This document shows, piece by piece, positions 48,875 through 60,020 of a stretch of 64,000 nucleotides of DNA. The translations under genes were made by a program, and so were the position numbers. Under the pieces are notes generated by a model, which ran no database searches, had not been told where the DNA came from, and saw only the letters and a list, made by a program, of their open reading frames with translations. The DNA comes from Solea solea (lineage: Eukaryota > Chordata > Actinopteri > Pleuronectiformes > Soleidae). Numbering within the stretch: the stretch's first letter is position 1; each line of letters starts with the position of its first letter. The stretch is from assembly GCF_958295425.1 (NCBI RefSeq), contig NC_081152.1:22106772-22170771 (forward strand), read 5' to 3'.

Positions 48875-49395
48875 CATTACATTACATTACATGTCATTTA
48901 GCAGACACTTTTATCCAAAGCGACTTACAATAAGTGCATTTAAACATTTGTGTACAAACAAGAGCTAGAAGTTAGTAAGTGCTTCAAGTAAGTGCGATGT
49001 ATAAGTTAGTGTTGTCGTCGTCGTCTTAGTCAAGGTAGAGTCGAAAGAAATGTGTTTTTAGTCGGCGGCGGAAGATGTGGAGGCTTTCCGCTGTCCGGAT
49101 GTTGATGGGAGCTCGTTCCACCATTTGGGAGCTAGGACAGTGAACACTCTAGAGTTCTGCGAATGCCTCTGCGATCCTCTCAGTGAGGGGGGAGCAAGCC
49201 GGTTCGCCGATGCAGAGCGGAGTGGGCGGGCTGGGGTGTAGGTTTTGATCATGTCCTGGATGTAGGCTGGACCGGATCCGTTTGTAGCATGGAATGCAAG
49301 CACTGGAGTCTTGAAGTGGATGCGAGCAGCTACAGGAAGCCAGTGAAGGGAGCGGAGGAGCGGTGTAGTGAGGATTAGTGACATTTAACGGTGAG
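48875..49395 (-). mobile_element. 5'-truncated L2/CR1-like LINE, 3' end of ORF2 and tail
   Basis: The minus-strand frame at 49384-49058 includes LLRSLHWLPVAARIHFK, PVLAFHATNGSGPAYIQDM and VFTVLAPKWWNELP, the conserved C-terminal segment of fish L2/CR1-like reverse-transcriptase ORFs. The following 3' region includes the complement of TTTAGCAGACACTTTTATCC and AAAGCGACTTACAA, a very common fish LINE tail. It ends in (TAATG)n-like TACATTACATT repeats near 48875. Only the 3' end is present, as expected from truncated reverse transcription. Confidence 0.8.
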
Positions 49396-49407
49396 AGTGA
49401 GTGCAAG

Positions 49408-49470
49408 GACATAGGACACAAGGACAGAGGACACAAGGACAGAGGACACAAGGACAGAGGGCACAAGGGA
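49408..49470. repeat. AGGACACAAGGACAG minisatellite
   Basis: Four copies of a 16-18 bp unit directly adjoin the LINE remnant. Confidence 0.85.
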
Positions 49471-49769
49471 GGGGACAAGATGGATGCCGATGATGCCAAA
49501 ACTTAGCTTAAACTTAGCTAAAGGAAGATAGTAGCTATCTATCTGATAAAAGTTAGTTTAAAGTTAGCTTCACTAGGCGCCATGCTAGCAGCAGCTTGAC
49601 ACAGCAGCTCCCTTAGTGTTTTAGTGTTTTCTTTTAATTTAAGTACTTTTTCCTAACTTATTATTTTTGCATGACACTTTTCGTGACACTTTCCAGAACA
49701 GTTGCGCCATGTACTCCGCTACTTTTGTGCGGTTTCTGTGGCTCTTCTGTTACTTTTTTTTTACTTTTC

Positions 49770-51460
49770 TGTGGCGAGACGGACGCACAGTGCAATTGCA
49801 TTGTTCACACACGCGACCAGCTGATCACGCTGAGGGAGCCGGCACTCCTGATCACAACACGGTCCGAACTTCCGAACTGAAGCAGAAGTGTCGGGGCTGC
49901 AGAGCCGGAGCCAAAGTGAGAGCCAAAGCGAGGAGGTACAAACCAGCCGTACCTGCAATAATCACGGGGAATGTGAGATCTCTGGGGACCCCGGACATGT
50001 TTGTGAGAAGGAGCGTCTGTGTAGCCCGGACATGGAACTTTTGGCTGTTGGAATGCGCCCATACTACCTCCCCAGGGAATACACCTCCGTGATTGTTGGC
50101 TGTCTACCATCCCTCCCTCAGCTGATGCAGCGGCAGCAGTAGACGGTGTCCACTCTGCTGTGTCCAGATTACAGACACAGCATCCCACTGCATTTATCAC
50201 CATCACTGGGGATTTTAACCACACCAACCTGGACTCTGTTTTACCTACCTTCCACCAATATGTCGACTGCCCCACCAGAGACAATAAAACAATTGACCTT
50301 TTGTATGCAAATGCTAGGGATGCATACACAGCCACTGCCCTTCCCCCCCTTGGCTTGTCTGATAACAACTTGGTCCAGCTGACTCCCAGGTATGTCCCTG
50401 TAGTGAAGAGGCTTCCTGTTGCCACCCGCTCAGTGAGAAGGAGTATACAGGAGGCTAACATGGCTCTGCAGGACTGCTTTGAGTCTACTGATTGGGATGC
50501 GCTCTGCTTGCCACATGGGGAGCTCCATCAACTCCATGACAGACTGCATCACAGATTACATCAGGTTCTGTGAACACACGGTTCTCCCTGCCCGGACTGT
50601 CTATTGCTTTCCCAACAACAAACCTTGGATTACCAAAGATCTGAAGACTCTCCTCAACAAAAAAAAGAGGCTTTCAGACATGGGGACCAGGAGGAGCTGA
50701 GGAAGGTACAGTGTGACCTTAAGGAGAAGCTGAGGCAGAGCAAAGACACCTACAGGAAGCTGAAGTCCAAACTCCAGCAGAATGACATGAGGGAGGTGTG
50801 GTCCGGAATGAAGACCATCACTGGATTCAACGTGAAGGAGAAACCGACAGAGGGCTCCGTCGAGAGGGCTAATCAGCTGAACCTCTTCTTCAACAGGTTC
50901 AGCTCACAGTCTTTAACACAGCCCCCTGCTGCTTCCCCCACACATCACACAACCGTTGAGGGTACTGGGGGAGGACATTGAGATGGTGGAGGAATGCAAA
51001 TTCCTTGGTGTGAGGCTGAACAACAGACTGGACTGGAAGGCTAACACCAGTGCTGTGTACAGGAAGGGGATGAGCAGGCTCTTCTTTCTTAGGAGGCTGC
51101 GATCCTCTGATGTATGCAGCAAGATGTTGGAGTTATTTTACCAGTCTGTTGTGGCCAGTGCACTGTTCTTTGCTGTGGTGTGCTGGGGGAGCAGCAGTGG
51201 AGCTGGTGAAACTAACAAACTCAAAAAATGATAAAGAAGGCCGGCTCCATCATCGGCTGCAAACAGGACACCGTGGAAACGGTGGAGAGGAGGATGCTGA
51301 AGAAACTTTTTTCCATCATGGATGACCCTGATCATCCTCTCCACCACATCCTCCAGGCCTAGGAGAGCACATTCTCCAAGAGACACAAGGACAGATTCAG
51401 GAAGTCATTCCTGCCATCAGCCATCAAGACTTACAATAACAATGTAAAAAAAAAAACGGA
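49770..51460 (+). pseudogene. CR1/Rex-like LINE ORF2 with reverse transcriptase deleted
   Basis: Plus-strand frames carry successive pieces of one non-LTR retrotransposon. KCRGCRAGAKVRAKARR and PAVPAIITGNVRSL match the region before the endonuclease. ITGDFNHTNLDSVLPTF and LGLSDNNLVQLTPRY are endonuclease motifs (GDFN, and SDH changed to SDN). LNLFFNRFSSQ follows. Then, near 50975, the text jumps to EECKFLGVRLNNRLDWKANT and LFYQSVVASALFFAVVCWGS, the part after the polymerase core. Motifs such as PQGSxLGP and YADD are absent, so several hundred codons have been lost. Stops and frameshifts occur as well. The copy ends in a (CTAT)n tail. It cannot be active. Confidence 0.85.
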
Positions 51461-51590
51461 CTGCTCATTTGAGATCCATTATGCCATTCCTTTATTATTG
51501 CGCAATTTTTCCCCCACTGTTGCACATTTTACATTTTATGTTTATAATATTTTTTTTTTTTGAATTGTATTGCTGCTATGTTAAAACAAT

Positions 51591-51671
<81 letters not shown>
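51591..51671. repeat. (CTAT)n microsatellite
   Basis: Twenty perfect tetranucleotides lie just beyond the LINE remnant, probably grown from its 3' tail. Confidence 0.97.
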
Positions 51672-51904
51672 TTCTCTGCAGGATTTAGGATGTTTTTTTT
51701 ATATTAATCTGTTGTGATTATAAAACTCAACAGTGTGTGACCACACACACACACACACACACGTCAGTCAGTCTCCTCCTCCTTCACTGACTGATGGACG
51801 TGAAGACAAAGCAAAGAAAAGAAAAACACAGGAGGAGAAAGTTGAGTGTCTCCATTTAATCGCCTTGGCTTTTGTGTGAAGGCTGCAGGCTGGCATTTGT
51901 GTCT

Positions 51905-51980
51905 CACACACACACACACGCATGCACACATGCACGCACGCACGCACACACACACACGCAGACACACACACAGACACCTC
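51905..51980. repeat. (CA)n microsatellite
   Basis: Interrupted (CA)n with GCAT and GCACGC steps. Confidence 0.93.
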
Positions 51981-52059
51981 ATTGTGCTTGTGTGTGTCGT
52001 CCGTGTCCAGGAGATGAGAGTGATTAGAGGCTTGCAGTGACCTGTTGTCATCACACACA

Positions 52060-52185
52060 CACACACGAGGCAGCAGAGGACCAGCAGCTCCTGTGTCCCT
52101 GTGAGCTAAAACCACTGGTTTTCTGGACTTTGGTGTTGGAGAGTGAGTTTCCTGTTGGTTGTGTGTCATGTGGTCAGTGAGATAA
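52060..52185. mobile_element. MITE-like element fragment
   Basis: The fragment reads GAGGCAGCAGAGGACCAGCA, GCTCCTGTGTCCCTGTGAGC and TAAAACCACTGGTTTTCTGG, then GAGAGTGAGTTTCCTGTTG and CAGTGAGATAAA. A deletion inside the arm removed the ACAAACTTCAG part. A CA tract abuts its left side. Confidence 0.8.
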
Positions 52186-52484
52186 AAGCCTCCGTGTCTC
52201 AGACTCAATGACGATTCCTGAACATTTGAATTCTGACAACGTCAGGTCCTCTGGTCACATGACTGAGTCTCCTAACGGTGCCTGACATGAGAGAATAACT
52301 CAGACAGAGGGGTGGATTGTGGAGATGATGATTCTCTCTCTCAGTCGTGTTGTCTTCCTTCTCTGTGCATTTGCACATTTCACACTTTTAGCATGAAGAC
52401 TTTTTAGCCTCCAGCTCTCAAACGTCTACTGTGTGTCAGCAGTGATGACACTGAGGACAATGGTTGTGTGTGTGTGTGTGTGTG

Positions 52485-52650
52485 TGTGTCTCCCACACCA
52501 AAGCCCAAAGAAAATCAGTGATTGTAGCTGCGGGGACACAGGAGCTGCTGGTCCTCGTGTGGTCACTTTGTGTCACTGAGGTCAATCTGAGCAAAGGATT
52601 TTAGATGCTGGGTTAATAAAATCAGACATTAGAACTTAGTGATGGAGGCA

Positions 52651-52686
<36 letters not shown>

Positions 52687-52695
52687 GATTAAAAG
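52485..52695 (+). mobile_element. MITE-like element fragment
   Basis: A GT tract runs into CTCCCACACCAAAGCCC, AGAAAATCAGTGATTGTAGC, GGGGACACAGGAGCTGCTGG, TGGTCACTTTGTGTCACTGA and GATGGAGGCAGCAGTG. It then ends in a second GT tract at the internal TG position. Confidence 0.85.
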
Positions 52696-52699
52696 GCTG

Positions 52700-53645
52700 T
52701 TTCCAGGTGATTTACCTGGGCAGCAGTCAGTTCTCTGTAACATCTCCCTGAAGTAAACACATCATCGAGTCTGTGATGAGTCATTTGAATTACAGAACGT
52801 TCACACGCCGTCTGAAGGGAGAGACCGCCTTTCATGTCCATCACTTTCATGACTGTCCTCTCTGTGTTCTCACTCACATACACACGCACACAGAAAGTGT
52901 ATTTACAGTATATAATCCCTCCCTGAGGAGCCAAGCATGTACATGAATATAATATCAGCACAGCAGTGTCTCTGTGAACTAAAGGTAGACACAAAACCAC
53001 ACTAATGATCATTGACTTTTCATGTAAGTGCATGTGTGAGCAGCTCCTCAGCGCAGCGTCTGTGTCTCTGCTGCGGCTCAAAAAACAGCAGCAGCACTTT
53101 TCACATGAAGCCATGAGGTAAATAAAAATTTGTCAGATTTCACAGTGAGAGCTGCTGACTTTGCCAGAGAATAGTGTGTGTGTGTGTGTGTGAGCACTGA
53201 GCAGCTAAATCACTCGCTCATTTTCAGTTGTTATGCTCCGTCCATCAGCTCCACCTGCATGTTCCCACCTCTGGACAGGAAGATTTTGTACCTCCCTAAA
53301 AATAGCTGCAGATAGAGTACACTGAGGTTATGGAATAATCACACACACACACGCACACACACACAGGCTCTCAGTGTGCGTACGTTTTCACTTCATTTCC
53401 ATGGAATCCCAGGGATTTGACACCAATTACATGGATCTGCACTGGGCTTCATTAATGTCAAATGTAAAATGAAGTGCTTTGTTATGGGACTTTCATGTGC
53501 TGAAAGAACAAAACCAGGACACGTAGAAGCAGTTTTTGCTTCTGTCGCAGCAGGGAGCTACTGCCACACTTCCACTGGTTAAAAATATGGTTTCATCCCA
53601 GGTTTAGATTGGATTTTTAAACCATTTGAATACCATTTTTATCAG
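52700..53645. other. Intergenic, no gene recognised
   Basis: A 141-aa minus ORF (52689-53114) has no recognisable domain. The block 53370-53480 is non-repetitive and looks like candidate conserved non-coding sequence. Confidence 0.4.
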
Positions 53646-53649
53646 CTTT

Positions 53650-53930
53650 GTGGGGACACAGGAGCTGCTGGTCCTCTGCTGCCTCGTGTGGTCACTTTGT
53701 GTCACTGAGGTCAATTGGAATGAAGGATTTTAAATGCAGAATTAATAGAATAAGACATTAGAACTTAGTAATGGAGGCAGCAGTGGATGTTAAAATCACT
53801 GGTTTTCTCTCTGGGGTTTGGTGTGGGAGAGTGAGTGGTTTACAAACTTCACTTTCCTGTTGGAAAAGTCTGTCTCACAGTGAGATCAAGACGTGTCCCT
53901 GCTGGCTGCCATGTTTTCACTCAGAGTGAA
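53650..53930 (+). mobile_element. MITE-like element, core plus right arm
   Basis: The core (GGGGACACAGGAGCTGCTGG, GTGGTCACTTTGTGTCACTG, AATGGAGGCAGCAGTGGATG) is followed by the right arm ATCACTGGTTTTCTCTCTGG to GTCTCACAGTGAGATCAAGA. The flank GGCTGCCATGTTTTCACT is shared with the flank of the 39.2 kb copy (39690), so the element may extend further than its arms. Confidence 0.87.
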
Positions 53931-53936
53931 CATTAG

Positions 53937-54515
53937 GGGGCAGTAACAGCAGCAGCAGTAACAGCAGCATCAGCAGCAGTAACAGCAGCAGCAGCAGCAG
54001 GAACAGCAGCATCATCATCAGCAGCAGCAGCAGCAGTAACAGCAGTAGTAACATCAGCAGCAGTAACAGCAGCAGTAACAGCATCAGCAGCAGCAACAGC
54101 AGCAGTAACGGCAGCATCATCATCAGCAGCAGCATCATCATCAGCAGCATCATCATCAGCAGCATCATCAGCAGCAGCAGCAGTAACATCAGCAGCATCA
54201 GCAGCATCAGCAGCAGTAACAGCAGCAGTAACAGCATCAGCAGTAACAGCAGCAGTAACAGCAGCAGCAGTAACAGCAGCAGCAGCAGTAACAGCAGCAG
54301 CAGCAGTAACAGCAGCAGTAACAGCAGCAGCAGCAGTAACAGCAGCAGTAACGGCAGCATCATCATCAGCAGCAGTAACAGCATCATCATCATCAGCAGT
54401 AGCATCATCATCAGCAGCAGCAGTAACATCAGCAGCATCAGCAGCAGTAACAGCAGCATCAGCAGTAGCAGTAACAGCAGCAGCAGTAACAGCAGCAGCA
54501 GTAACAGCAGCAGCG
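53937..54515. repeat. CAG/CAT/TAA trinucleotide array, 0.58 kb
   Basis: AGCAGCAGTAACAGCAGCAT-type words run in register of three. Minus-strand frames stay open for 198 and 215 codons as Leu/Met-rich or Ala/Asp/Val/Thr-rich strings, depending on frame. This is a simple-sequence effect, not a gene. Confidence 0.95.
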
Positions 54516-54699
54516 TCGTCTCTCCACACTGAAGCAGATTAATAGGAGACACATGACGTCCCACAGACTCTTTGTTTTGTCAGAAAATGCACAAGAAAGA
54601 AGGAAAAGGGAAAAAAAGAAAAAGAAATAATTTATAATTCATAGAATAATTAGTTTGGTCTGAGCTCGTGTTTCTTCATCATTCTCACCCAGTCTGTGT

Positions 54700-55150
54700 T
54701 TTTAATCTCACTCACTTCATGTCGTCCTCCACAATAAACATCTCAACTCATAAAATAACAACTTTCACTGAATTCTGACCTTTAATTTGTGGTGTTTATG
54801 GTCAGAAACGACCATTGAAAACGAATGGGTAAAGCTACGATATGTTCATTCAACAGCTGAAAAACATTTACACTCACACAACCACTTTGATTGTATTGGA
54901 CTTATCATTTGACATTTTGATGTTCCTGGTCATAAATGACCACCATTGAAGATGAATGGGTGAGACGACACTACACTCACCGACACCGTCACTTTCATGG
55001 AATTTTGAGTGGTTTATTCGACTTAGATTCAGAAGTGACCACTATCGGTAAATGAATGGGTTAGACTGATTCATGTTCATTAAGCACATGAAAAACACAG
55101 CCACACATAATGTTTTCATTGAATTTTATTGTGGTTTATTCTACTGAAAA
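54700..55150. repeat. Degenerate 120-130 bp tandem repeat
   Basis: Three diverged units share a GGTCATAAATGACCACCATT-like word, GAAGATGAATGGGT, and CATGTTCATTAAGCAC with GAAAAACA. A related piece (AAATGAATGGTTAAGACTGT) recurs at 59500. The family is not assigned. Confidence 0.65.
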
Positions 55151-55184
55151 TCCCATTCATTTAAGATTCTTGTGTCAGAAGTCA

Positions 55185-55226
55185 ACACACACACACACAC
55201 ACGCACGCACGCACGCACACACACAC
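55185..55226. repeat. (CA)n microsatellite
   Basis: (CA)n with GCAC steps. Confidence 0.93.
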
Positions 55227-55474
55227 ACTCTTCAATATTTCACTGTAAACACAATCATGTGATTCATATGTTTCACCATTCAATCCTATTAACACCATAA
55301 AATATGTGTGTGTGTGTGTGTGACTCACCTCTCCTCCTCTAATGGACCAGGCTCCAGCTTTCACTCTATAACTCTGTTATGATGAAGATGATGATGATGA
55401 TGATGAACAAAAACTTGTGACACGTGACATCGTGTGATTAATGAATCCATGAAATCGGGATGAGAAATGTCACA

Positions 55475-55506
<32 letters not shown>

Positions 55507-55668
55507 GTTAATTGTGTGCATTATCTCTGTTTGTCGCTCGCCTGTGGTTCATAATAATGGAAACCACGCCGGCTGATGTTGTCTCCACCTTTAATGGACG
55601 AGTGTTGATGCACAGTGATCAGACCATAATGGCCCCGTCATCGCTTCATGTTTGTCCAGCTCTGCTTT

Positions 55669-55707
<39 letters not shown>
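55669..55707. repeat. (GT)n microsatellite
   Basis: A perfect (GT)n run. Confidence 0.95.
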
Positions 55708-55709
<2 letters not shown>

Positions 55710-55710
<1 letters not shown>

Positions 55711-56440
55711 CCTGTTGACGTTGTGTTGCCTAAAGTCCCCTAACATTCACTTGTTCATCTACAGAAGTTCCTACAGTGCAGGAAGTTCAGAAAGAGCTTA
55801 AAGCTGCAGTATGTAATTCCTCTAGAAGGCTGAACGTTATCTGTCATTTATGTTTCAGAGAACTGGGGTTAACTCCTTAACCTAAACATATCAATCAACA
55901 GTCGTTTCATGTCACTTGCGTTTCGGAGAACTTGGGTTAACTCCTTAACCTAAAGTTCCCACATCACTCTGTGTGTTTTTTTAAGTTACACACTGCAGCT
56001 TTAAATGCAACATTGTTTTCCTCAAAGACAAATAAATAATTAAAATTTAAGATTTCCATCATAAGTTCATTTCATGAGTAATAAAAAAATGTTTTTTAAA
56101 GAAGTGATTCTCAGTCATGTCAGATAATTATCTAACTCGCTACACCTGCGTTGCCCCGCCCACTTCGTCACCTGCAGCCCGTTCACGCGTTACTCCCTCA
56201 CTTTATATAAACACTGGTCCATGTGCACAGGTTAGGGTTTTTGTCTTTTAGCTTCATTGAAACCTTGAGGAGAATCATTTTAAGCTTGTAAAATAACTAG
56301 AATGTGACATTGTGCTGTGTGAGGTCGTTTCATGTGTCACACTTTTCTGTGGCAGCTCTTAAACTCTGCAACCATCTGCTGAGTCATGTCAGAGCTGTCC
56401 AGACCTTTGAGAGAGGTTTAGGTGTCTGATCCAACATCTA
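55710..56440. other. Intergenic, no gene seen
   Basis: It contains a short direct duplication (GTTAACTCCTTAACCTAAA at about 55868 and 55928). No coding signature. Confidence 0.45.
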
Positions 56441-56449
56441 CTTACTTAC

Positions 56450-57035
56450 TTTAACTTTTAATCCCAGGTCGAAAACCAAAATAGTCAAAATAGCCAAATA
56501 AACTGGTCATAAACCTGTCTAAACCCAGGTAGAACATGTCAAATCAATTTCTATATATTAAAAACCTAGTTCAAACTAAGTAAAAATGGGTCAAAAACTA
56601 ATACAAATGGGATAAATTGGTAAAAACCCAATCAAATCGGTGTAAGTGGCGAAAATAACAGCTTTAACCCTGATAAGACTGTCCAGCAACTCTATAAACC
56701 CAGCTTGTCAAAACCCTGTAAAATGGGGCAAAATGGTAAAAAAAGTCAAAGCCCATTTTAATCAGTTAATCTGGTGAAAACTCTATTAAAATCCAGATAA
56801 AACGTATCAAAAAAACGATTTAACCCGAGGTAGAACAGGTCAAAAACCCACTTAAACAAAAAGGTAAAAATGGGTCAAAAATAAATACAAATGGGTTAAA
56901 GTTGTAAAAAGTCATTCAAACAGGTTTGACCCTGATGAAACTGTCCAACAACTCTATAATCAAAACCCATTTAAATTTAAGTGGTGGAAAACCTGTTAAA
57001 ATCCAAGTACGGTAAAACCCATTGAAACCAATGGA
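56450..57035. repeat. Degenerate AAACCCA / GGTCAAAA-rich repeat
   Basis: Short words such as GTCAAAAACCCA, GGTAAAAATGGGTCAAAA and CTGATGAAACTGTCCAACAA recur irregularly over about 580 bp. Two longer duplicated stretches (ACTGTCCARCAACTCTATAA near 56678 and 56940) support old tandem duplication. Confidence 0.6.
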
Positions 57036-57175
57036 TCCACTGGATGAAAACACAGGTGACACCGTGTTTTGGGCAGTGACTGATCTTCTTCATTGACACA
57101 TCAATGTGACGTCACTAATTCTGCTCCTCTGATCCGTTGGCTGGAAACGAGCGGTCGAGTGGAGGAATAGAGGAG

Positions 57176-57243
57176 TGTGTGAGCGGAGTGTGTGAGCGGA
57201 GTGTGTGAGCGGAGTGTGTGAGCAGAGTGTGTGAGCGGAGTGT
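57176..57243. repeat. GTGTGTGAGCGGA minisatellite
   Basis: Five copies of a 13-bp unit. The minus-strand ORF across it is an artefact. Confidence 0.9.
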
Positions 57244-57534
57244 GACTCGTAACCCTGAGTCCACTCCACACTGTTACCTCACTGTGGACGTCCTGTGAGT
57301 GAACAACAGCTGTGACGTGTTCACTTTTCTCTAGAAACCCTGAGGAAACCATCAATCAGCTGAGAAGCAGCTGATCAAAGTTACACTGCAGCAATCATTG
57401 GAACATGTTTATTCTTTTTCCCCGATAATGAATTCTGAATAACACTCCTGAAACAATACAGTTTTAAGGAGAGTAGATACATAGATATGGTCTTCCTTAA
57501 CTAAGTTTGAGCTAAGTTAAAACTAACTTTGAAC

Positions 57535-59455
57535 AGATATAAACTGTCTTCTTTTAGCTAAGATTTGTCTAGATAGATAGATAGATACTTCTTTAAGCTA
57601 AGTTAAAACTAACTTTGAACAGATATAAACTGTCTTCTTTTAGCTAAGATTTGTCTAGATAGATAGATACCTCTTTAAGCTAAGTTAAAACTAACTTTGA
57701 ACATACATATACTGTCTTCTTTTAGCTATGATTTGTCTAGATAGATAGATACCTCTTTAAGCTAAGTTAAAACTAACTTTGAACAGATATATACTGTCTT
57801 CTTTTAGCTAAGATTTGTCTAGATCGATAGATACTTCTTTAAGCTAAGTTTAAACTAATTTGAGCAGATATATACTGTCTTCTTTTAGCTAAGATTTGTC
57901 TAGATAGATAGATAGATTCTTCTTTAAGCTAAGTTAAAACTAACTTTGAGCAGATATATACTGTCTTCTTTTAGCTAAGATTTGTCTAGATAGATAGATA
58001 CTTCTTTAAGCTAAGTTAAAACTAACTTTGAGCAGATATATACTGTCTTCTTTTAGCTAAGATTTGTCTAGATAGATAGTTACTTCTTTAAGCTAAGTTA
58101 AAACTAACTTTGAACAGATATATACTGTCTTCTTTTAGCTAAGATTTGTCTAGATAGATAGTTACTTCTTTAAGCTAAGTTAAAACTAGTTTTGAACAGA
58201 TATATACTGTCTTCTTTTAGCTAAGATTTGTCTAGATAGATAGTTACTTCTTTAAGCTAAGTTAAAACTAACTTTGAACAGATATATACTGTCTTCTTTT
58301 AGCTAAGATTTGTCTAGATAGATAGATACTTCTTTAAGCTAAGTTTTAACTAACTTTGAACAGATATATACTGTCTTCTTTTAGCTAAAATTTGTCAAGA
58401 TAGACAGATACTTCTTTAAGCTAAGTTAAAACTAACTTTGAACAGATATATACTGTCTTCTTTTAGCTAAGATGTGTCTAGATAGATAGTTACTTCTTTA
58501 AGCTAAGTTAAAACTAACTTTGAACAGATATATACTGTCTTCTTTTAGCTAAGATTTGTCTAGATAGATAGATACTTCTTTAAGCTAAGTTTTAACTAAC
58601 TTTGAACAGATATATACTGTTTTCTTTTAGCTAAGATTTGTCTAGATAGATAGATACTTCTTTAAGCTAAGTTTAAATTAACTTTGAACAGATATATACT
58701 GTCTTCTTTTAGCTAAGATTTGTCTAGATAGATAGATACTTCTTTAAGCTAAGTTAAAACTAACTTTGAACAGATATATACTGTCTTATTTTAGCTAAGA
58801 TTTGTCTAGATAGATAGATACTTCTTTAAGCTAAGTTTTAACTAACTTTGAACAGATATATACTGTTTTCTTTAGCTAAGATTTGTCTAGATAGATAGAT
58901 ACTTCTTTAAGCTAAGTTAAAACTAACTTTGAGCAGATATATACTGTCTTCTTTTAGCTAAGATTTGTCTAGATATATAGATACTTCTTTAAGCTAAGTT
59001 TAAACTAACTTTGAGCAGATATATACCGTCTTCTTTTAGCTAAGATTTGTCTAGATATATAGATACTTCTTTAAGCTAAGTTAAAACTAACTTTGAACAG
59101 ATATATACTGTTTTCTTTAGCTAAGATTTGTCTAGATAGATAGATACTTCTTTAAGCTAAGTTTAAATTAACTTTGAAAAGATATATCCTGTCTTCTTTT
59201 AGCTAAGATTTGTCTAGATCGATAGATACTTCTTTAAGCTAAGTTAAAACTAACTTTGAACAGATATATCCTGTCTTCTTTTAGCTAAGATTTGTCTAGA
59301 TCGATAGATACTTCTTTAAGCTAAGTTTAAATTAACTTTGAACAGATATATACTGTCTTCTTTTAGCTAAGATTTGTCTAGATCGATAGATACTTCTTTA
59401 AGCTAAGTTTAAATTAACTTTGAACAGATAGATAGCCTACTGTCGTCTTTTAGCT
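57535..59455. repeat. 82-bp satellite array, about 23 copies
   Basis: The unit runs TTAGCTAAGATTTGTCTAGA, then a (GATA)1-4 tract, CTTCTTTAAGCTAAGTT, a variable AAAACTAACTTTGA, and CAGATATATACTGTCTTCTT. Length varies from about 78 to 86 bp, mainly by the number of GATA steps. Variant classes (AAAACTAAC, TTTAACTAAC, TTTAAATTAAC; GATCGATAG versus GATAGATAG) are interspersed. Confidence 0.95.
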
Positions 59456-59629
59456 AAGTCTAAGCTAGCTTGGCTTGACAGATAGATGAGCACCATTTGA
59501 AATGAATGGTTAAGACTGTTAAGTTATGAAATACACCAATTTCATTACATTTAGAAAGGTTGTGTAGGTGGGTGTGGCCCAAAACCACAAATGAAATGAC
59601 GTTTTTGTGCGGTGTGACACAAAAACCTA

Positions 59630-59630
<1 letters not shown>

Positions 59631-59665
<35 letters not shown>
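59631..59665. repeat. (GT)n microsatellite
   Basis: A perfect (GT)n run. Confidence 0.95.
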
Positions 59666-59667
<2 letters not shown>

Positions 59668-59780
59668 ATCTCATCTTCTAAGGTTCTGCAGAGATGGAGT
59701 CTGACATTTAACAATGTCACACAAGAGCCTCGAGCACAACAGCTACTTTCTAACAGGATAACATCCATACTATTGGATTA

Positions 59781-59889
59781 CTCTCTCTGTCTCTCTGTCT
59801 CTTTCTTTGTCTGTCTATCTCTCTCTCTGTCTGTCTGTCTCTCTGTCTGTCTCCCTCTCTCTTTGTCTCTGTCTCTGTCTGTCTATCTC

Positions 59890-59920
<31 letters not shown>

Positions 59921-60020
59921 GTCTGTCTGTCTCTCTGTCTCTCTCTTTCTGTGTCTATCACTCTGTCTGTCTCTCTCTCTCTTTGTCTCTGTCTCTGTCT
60001 GTCTGTCTCTCTGTCTGTCC
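59781..60020. repeat. CTCTGTCTGTCT-type microsatellite
   Basis: CT/CTGT runs over about 240 bp. Long Ser/Leu/Val/Cys ORFs are artefacts. Confidence 0.95.

Noticed and set aside
49805..50461. 218-codon minus ORF
   Set aside because: It is antisense to the LINE remnant, whose endonuclease motifs are on the plus strand.
52689..53114. 141-codon minus ORF as a possible gene
   Set aside because: No domain, no family resemblance and no partner exons found. The region also borders a MITE fragment and a GT tract.
53917..54564. 215-codon poly-Leu/Met and 198-codon Ala/Asp/Val/Thr ORFs
   Set aside because: They are alternate-frame translations of the CAG/CAT/TAA array.
57535..59455. Possible CRISPR-like or regulatory array because of regular spacing
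   Set aside because: Units are head-to-tail copies over their full 82-bp length with no unique spacers, so it is a satellite.
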